Source of the DNA: Streptomyces cinerochromogenes
Lineage (GTDB): Bacteria > Actinomycetota > Actinomycetes > Streptomycetales > Streptomycetaceae
DNA length: 64,000 nt
Assembly (NCBI RefSeq): GCF_014648635.1
Contig: NZ_BMRM01000013.1
Location: 190,738-254,737 of the forward strand
Direction: 5' to 3'
This document shows positions 60,482 through 64,000 of the stretch, piece by piece (position 1 is the stretch's first letter; every line of letters starts with the position of its first letter). The position numbers were made by a program, and so were the translations under genes. The notes beneath the pieces were generated by a model. It did not search any database, was not told the origin of the DNA, and saw only the letters and a list, made by a program, of their open reading frames with translations.

Positions 60482-62629
60482 TCATGTTTTCCCCGGCGGG
60501 CCGTGCGTGATCCGGGTGAGGTCGGTCATCAACGCGCTGAGCCAGGCCACGGTCGCGTAGTAGCGCCGCGGAGCACCGGGCGGCTCGGCGGTGAAGCCGG
60601 CGAGGACGGGGTCGGTCAGGGACGGGGGCGCGTCCGGGGCGTCGTCCGCCGGGTCCAGGGCCGCCGAGACGAGCAGCATGCGTCCCGCCACCCGCTCCCC
60701 CAGCGTGCCGGCCGATTCGGCGGCCTCCGGGCTCAGCGCGGTCGGCGGCGGCTCCAGCAGCCGGGCCGAGCCCCACAGGGTGTGGTGACCGGCGATGAGC
60801 GTCGCCTGCCAGTCCACCGTGCGCGGGTCCGCCCCGCGCCCGCCGCCCCCGAAGGGCGTCGGTTCGCTCTGCACCTGCGCGTACGCGGACTCCGCGAGGA
60901 CGACGGCCCGCTGCAGGGAGCGGTGGCCGGGCACCCCCGACGGCGTGGCCGCGGCCGCCCCGGCCGTGACCGAGGCGCTGGTCGCCACGACGGTCTCCGC
61001 GGCCCGGCGCAGGAGGTCCGCCGCGGCCCGGTGCAGTTCGTCATGGGCGCCCCGGGGCCAGGCCAGCACTCCGAAGACGGCGCCGATCGCGCTGCCGATC
61101 AGCACGTCCAGCATCCTGACCTCGGCCAGCCGCCACGTCGGCTGCGCCAGCTGCGCGAAGACCAGCGCGACGAGCACGGTGAACATCCCCTGCGCCCAGC
61201 CGACGCCCCGGACCGGGCCCACCGTGAAGGCGCACAGCATCCACACCGGCAGCAGGACGGCGTACACGGCGGTGTCGGACCCCACCAGGATGAGCACGCC
61301 GGCGCTGAGCAGGGCCCCGGCCAGGGTGCCCGCGAGCGCCAGGCGGATGGTGCTCCAGGTCTCGCCCAGGGTGGTCCGGGTGAGGGTGAGGGTCGCCAGC
61401 ATCGCCCAGAACCCGTGCGGCAGCGTGTCCACTCCGGCCACCAGCCGGACGGCCGTCAGGGCCAGGGCCATGCGCACCGCGTTCTGGAAGAACACCGAAC
61501 GGCGTCCGGCGTGGCCGCACGCCCGGTGCCACCACAGCAGCGGAGCCGGGGTCGTGGCGTACCAGAAGCGGCCGGGCGGCAGCGGGACCGCGGCGTGCCG
61601 TCCGCCCACCGCGAGACCGGCCGCCGCGCCCATCGCGAGAGCCGCGTCGGCGACCTCCAGCACGGCCGCGTGGCAGCGCAGGACATCGGGCGGAAGGCAG
61701 GCGCCGGGGGACGGGTGGCCGGCGGACACGGCGGACAGGCGTGCGCGTGCCGTGAGCAGTTCCTCGCGCGGGGCCACCGCGGACGTCCCGGTGCGCAGAC
61801 AGCCGGCGGTGGCCGTGGCGAGGCGGGCCACCGCCCGCAGTACGGCGGTCACGTCGGGTGCCGTCGCGTCGTCCCGCACGGCGGGCAGCCGGGCGAGTCT
61901 GCCGAGCAGAGTGCGGATGGCCAGGCCGGTGTGGCTGAGGGCGCGCTCGCGTACGCCGGGTCCCGCGGGGCGCTCCGCCTCCGGCACGCTGAGCGGGCGC
62001 AGCGCCTGGCTCGCCTCCTGGGCCGCCCGGATGTCGGTGCCGGTCAGGGCGGTGCGGGCGGCGGCGAGCCGCGCCGCGCACCTCTCGGCGACCAGGGCCG
62101 CGCGGGCGGCCCGCTCCCGGTACGACGGCGGGGCGGGCTCGGGCAGGAGCAGTGCCTCGGCCGCGACGAACAGGGCCACGCCCGTGGTCGTCCCGAGCAG
62201 CCGGTCGCCGAGCGAGCCGGGATCGTACGGCGGGAAGGACGGCAGGATGTAGAGGAGCTGGAGGCCCGGCGCCGCCCCCGCCGGACGCGGTCCGCCCACG
62301 GCGGAGAAGGCCAGCGTGAAGCCGACCACCAGCATGCCGAGGACGGCGCTCCACGTGCGCACCGACAGACAGGTGCCGAGGACCACCAGGACCCAGCACA
62401 CCGGCAGCAGGCGCGCGATGAACGCCGCGCGCTGCCGGCCGGTGCCGGGGATCCTGGACAGTCCGCCCAGAGCCACCACGGTGAACAGGGCGTACGTCGC
62501 CGCCACGGGGCGGTCGAGGCCGTAGCGGAAGGCGTAGAAGCCCGCCGCCGCGACCAGCGTCACGCGCAGCGCACGACGGCCGGAGGCGGCGTAGGCCGTC
62601 GGCAGCCGGGCCGCCGGGACACCCCACAC
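60482..62629 (-). CDS. FUSC-family membrane protein (aromatic-acid-exporter-like)
   Basis: 715 residues, two similar halves each with a cluster of membrane helices (about 20-165: TLVAAAGFYAFRYGLDRPVA, YALFTVVALGGLSRI; and about 385-525: MALALTAVRLVAGVDTLPHG, FWAMLATLTLTRTTLGETWS) separated and followed by cytoplasmic helical regions. The second half has the FUSC signature around FWAMLATLTL. Relatives export aromatic acids or other small hydrophobic compounds. Placed between NRPS and glycosyltransferase genes, it might export the product or give self-resistance, but it could equally be a cluster-edge housekeeping gene. GTG start; the ribosome site AGGGG is very close to it, so the start is uncertain. 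Confidence 0.8.
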   Translation of the reverse strand: MWGVPAARLPTAYAASGRRALRVTLVAAAGFYAFRYGLDRPVAATYALFTVVALGGLSRIPGTGRQRAAFIARLLPVCWVLVVLGTCLSVRTWSAVLGMLVVGFTLAFSAVGGPRPAGAAPGLQLLYILPSFPPYDPGSLGDRLLGTTTGVALFVAAEALLLPEPAPPSYRERAARAALVAERCAARLAAARTALTGTDIRAAQEASQALRPLSVPEAERPAGPGVRERALSHTGLAIRTLLGRLARLPAVRDDATAPDVTAVLRAVARLATATAGCLRTGTSAVAPREELLTARARLSAVSAGHPSPGACLPPDVLRCHAAVLEVADAALAMGAAAGLAVGGRHAAVPLPPGRFWYATTPAPLLWWHRACGHAGRRSVFFQNAVRMALALTAVRLVAGVDTLPHGFWAMLATLTLTRTTLGETWSTIRLALAGTLAGALLSAGVLILVGSDTAVYAVLLPVWMLCAFTVGPVRGVGWAQGMFTVLVALVFAQLAQPTWRLAEVRMLDVLIGSAIGAVFGVLAWPRGAHDELHRAAADLLRRAAETVVATSASVTAGAAAATPSGVPGHRSLQRAVVLAESAYAQVQSEPTPFGGGGRGADPRTVDWQATLIAGHHTLWGSARLLEPPPTALSPEAAESAGTLGERVAGRMLLVSAALDPADDAPDAPPSLTDPVLAGFTAEPPGAPRRYYATVAWLSALMTDLTRITHGPPGKT

Positions 62630-62748
62630 CCCTACAGAATCGCCGACGGCCGGGGGTCCGGCACCTCACGGCCCGGCGCAGCGGGCGGCTGGGAACGAGG
62701 CGGGAGGAAAGGCGCGGACAGCACACCGGAATCGGCGGCAAAAACGAA

Positions 62749-62774
62749 GGCAAGGAGGACACCCACTCCTTGCC
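62749..62774. promoter_or_regulatory. inverted repeat in divergent promoter region
   Basis: GGCAAGGAG (62749-62757), 8-bp spacer, CTCCTTGCC (62766-62774): a perfect 9-bp dyad in the 248-bp gap between the divergent FUSC and glycosyltransferase genes, with a TTATAG (-10-like) just to its right. Likely operator; regulator not known. Confidence 0.65.
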
Positions 62775-62877
62775 ACTCTCAACTTATAGCGCACTGGGGG
62801 GCTTGCGGCAAGGCCCCCGTCGTCCCGCAGAATTGCCGGCCGAAGCCAGGAAGCTGCGGAAATTGGAGATTCACTCA

Positions 62878-64000
62878 GTGCGTGTGCTTTTGTCGACGTA
62901 TGGGTCGCGCGGGGATGTCGAACCGATGGCCGGACTCGCCGCGCGGTTGCGGGAGCACGGCGCACAGGTGCGGGTCTGCGCGCCGCCGGACGAGGACTTC
63001 GCGCGACGGCTGGCCGATGCCGGCGTGCCGCTGATACCGGTCGGCCCGTCGGCGCGCGAGCTGACCAGGGCCCGGCCGGAGCCCGCGTCCCTGCCGCAGC
63101 GCGCGGCCGGGTTGATCGCCGGTCAGCTGGAGACGCTCCCCGCGGCGGCCGAGGGCTGTGACGTGCTGGTGGCGACCGGTCCGCTGCCCGCCGCGGCCGG
63201 CGCGCTGTCGGTGGCCGAGCGGCTCGGTGTCCGCGCCGTGTCCGTGACCTTCCAGCAGCTCACCGTGCCGTCGCCGCACCACCCGCCACTGGCCTATCCG
63301 GGCCGGCCGCTCCCGCCGGAGGTGACGGACCACCAGGCGCTGTGGGACCTGGACACCCGGCACACCGACGCGCTGTTCGGCGAGGCGCTCAACACGAACC
63401 GGGCCGCGATCGGCCTGCCGGCGGTGGACCACGTCCGTGACTACGTCGTCGGCGGCCGGCCGTGGGTGGCGACGGACCCCGTCCTGGACCCGTTGTACGA
63501 GCGGCCCGGCCTCGACGTCGTCCAGACCGGCGCGTGGATCCTGCCCGACGAACGCCCGCTCCCCGCCGAGCTGTCGGCGTTCCTGGACGCCGGTGCGCCG
63601 CCGGTGTACGTGGGTTTCGGCAGCATGCCCCTGCACGCGTCGCCGGACGCCGCCCGGGTCGTCGTCGAGGCGGTCCGCGCGCAGGGCCGCCGTGTGGTCC
63701 TGGCCCGCGGCTGGGCCGGTCTGTCCCCGGTCGACGGCCAGGACGACTGCTGCGTGGTCGGCGAGGTCAACCAGCAGGCCCTGTTCGGCCGGGTGGCGGC
63801 CGTCGTGCACCACGGCGGCGCCGGCACCACGACGACGGCCGCCCGGGCCGGCGCGCCCCAGGTGGTGGTCCCCCAGGTGGCGGACCAGCCGTACTGGGCC
63901 GGCCGGGTGGCCGAGCTGGGGATCGGCGCGGCCCACGACGGCCCCACGCCGGCGTTCGACTCGCTGTCCGCCGCGCTCGAGACGGCCCTCGCCCCCGGCA
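62878..64000 (+). CDS. GT1-family glycosyltransferase (GtfB/GtfE-like), 3' end cut by window
   Basis: At least 374 residues, open at the window edge (family length about 390-420). N-terminal RVLLSTYGSRGDVEPMAGLA matches vancomycin-type glycosyltransferases; the C-terminal donor site has AAVVHHGGAGTTTTAARAGA and PQVVVPQVADQPYW. It should move an activated sugar from a nucleotide diphosphate onto the peptide or another acceptor. The GTG at 62878 is chosen, 9-10 nt after GGAG. No sugar-biosynthesis genes are visible in the window, so it may use a housekeeping sugar nucleotide. Macrolide-inactivating glycosyltransferases share the fold, so a resistance role is also possible. Confidence 0.9.
   Translation, partial: MRVLLSTYGSRGDVEPMAGLAARLREHGAQVRVCAPPDEDFARRLADAGVPLIPVGPSARELTRARPEPASLPQRAAGLIAGQLETLPAAAEGCDVLVATGPLPAAAGALSVAERLGVRAVSVTFQQLTVPSPHHPPLAYPGRPLPPEVTDHQALWDLDTRHTDALFGEALNTNRAAIGLPAVDHVRDYVVGGRPWVATDPVLDPLYERPGLDVVQTGAWILPDERPLPAELSAFLDAGAPPVYVGFGSMPLHASPDAARVVVEAVRAQGRRVVLARGWAGLSPVDGQDDCCVVGEVNQQALFGRVAAVVHHGGAGTTTTAARAGAPQVVVPQVADQPYWAGRVAELGIGAAHDGPTPAFDSLSAALETALAPG

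Overview
High-GC actinobacterial DNA, almost certainly Streptomyces: strong G/C codon-third-position bias, GTG/TTG starts, a CebR-type cellulose regulator with its TGGGAGCGCTCCCA operators, F420/mycothiol-type enzymes, and a GH12/LPMO pair that closely resembles the S. coelicolor CelB/LPMO10C pair.

Layout. (1) 1-5.6 kb: a mycothiol-dependent-enzyme-like protein and two SpoIIE/PP2C-type phosphatases, one a 930-residue Cache-PAS-GAF-phosphatase-ATPase fusion, with short tandem repeats in the gaps. (2) 5.6-11.7 kb: a cellulose-degradation locus, CebR-like repressor, three CebR boxes, GH12 endoglucanase, GH3 beta-glucosidase and AA10 LPMO, each of the three enzymes secreted and carrying a CBM2. 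(3) 11.7-15.8 kb: ordinary accessory genes (PPOX-fold oxidoreductase, PucR-type regulator, secreted lipase, NTF2-like protein, PadR regulator). (4) 15.9-64 kb (runs off the right edge): a large lipopeptide NRPS cluster.

The NRPS cluster. A left minus-strand block (22.9 to 15.9 kb) makes precursors: capreomycidine-synthase-like PLP enzyme (VioD type), a dedicated S-adenosylmethionine synthetase, a HisC-like aminotransferase, a heme-oxygenase-like diiron protein, a KamA-family radical SAM aminomutase and a 2-hydroxyacid dehydrogenase. A 630-bp AT-richer gap separates it from a large LuxR (LAL) activator. A tightly overlapping minus-strand block (48.1 to 26.0 kb) encodes a type II thioesterase; C-A-T; C-A(Ser)-N-methyltransferase-T; FAAL-T-C-A(Ser)-T; MbtH; a free A-T didomain with a threonine code; a SyrB2/BarB-type Fe/alpha-ketoglutarate halogenase with the diagnostic H-x-A; a SyrC/CmaE-like cysteine-nucleophile acyl shuttle; an FkbM methyltransferase-T protein; a second thioesterase; and an acyl-CoA-dehydrogenase-like flavoprotein. 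A plus-strand block (48.6 to 60.2 kb) has C-A-T, a GNAT protein, a VioC-type arginine 3-hydroxylase, and a module split over separate genes (C, A, C, T). A FUSC membrane protein and a GtfB/E-like glycosyltransferase (cut by the window edge) follow.

How it fits together (inference). A fatty acid is activated by the FAAL and placed on Ser, then N-methyl-Ser; threonine is chlorinated at C4 on a side carrier and passed in trans; arginine is hydroxylated (VioC-like) and cyclised (VioD-like) to capreomycidine; a methyltransferase, a flavoprotein and a glycosyltransferase may tailor the product. This reads as a syringomycin-like Ser-Ser...4-Cl-Thr lipopeptide logic merged with tuberactinomycin-type amino acid chemistry. 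I do not recognise it as a known cluster. Five intergenic copies of an AGTCGGGA-type element, each oriented toward an NRPS operon, suggest a common regulator.
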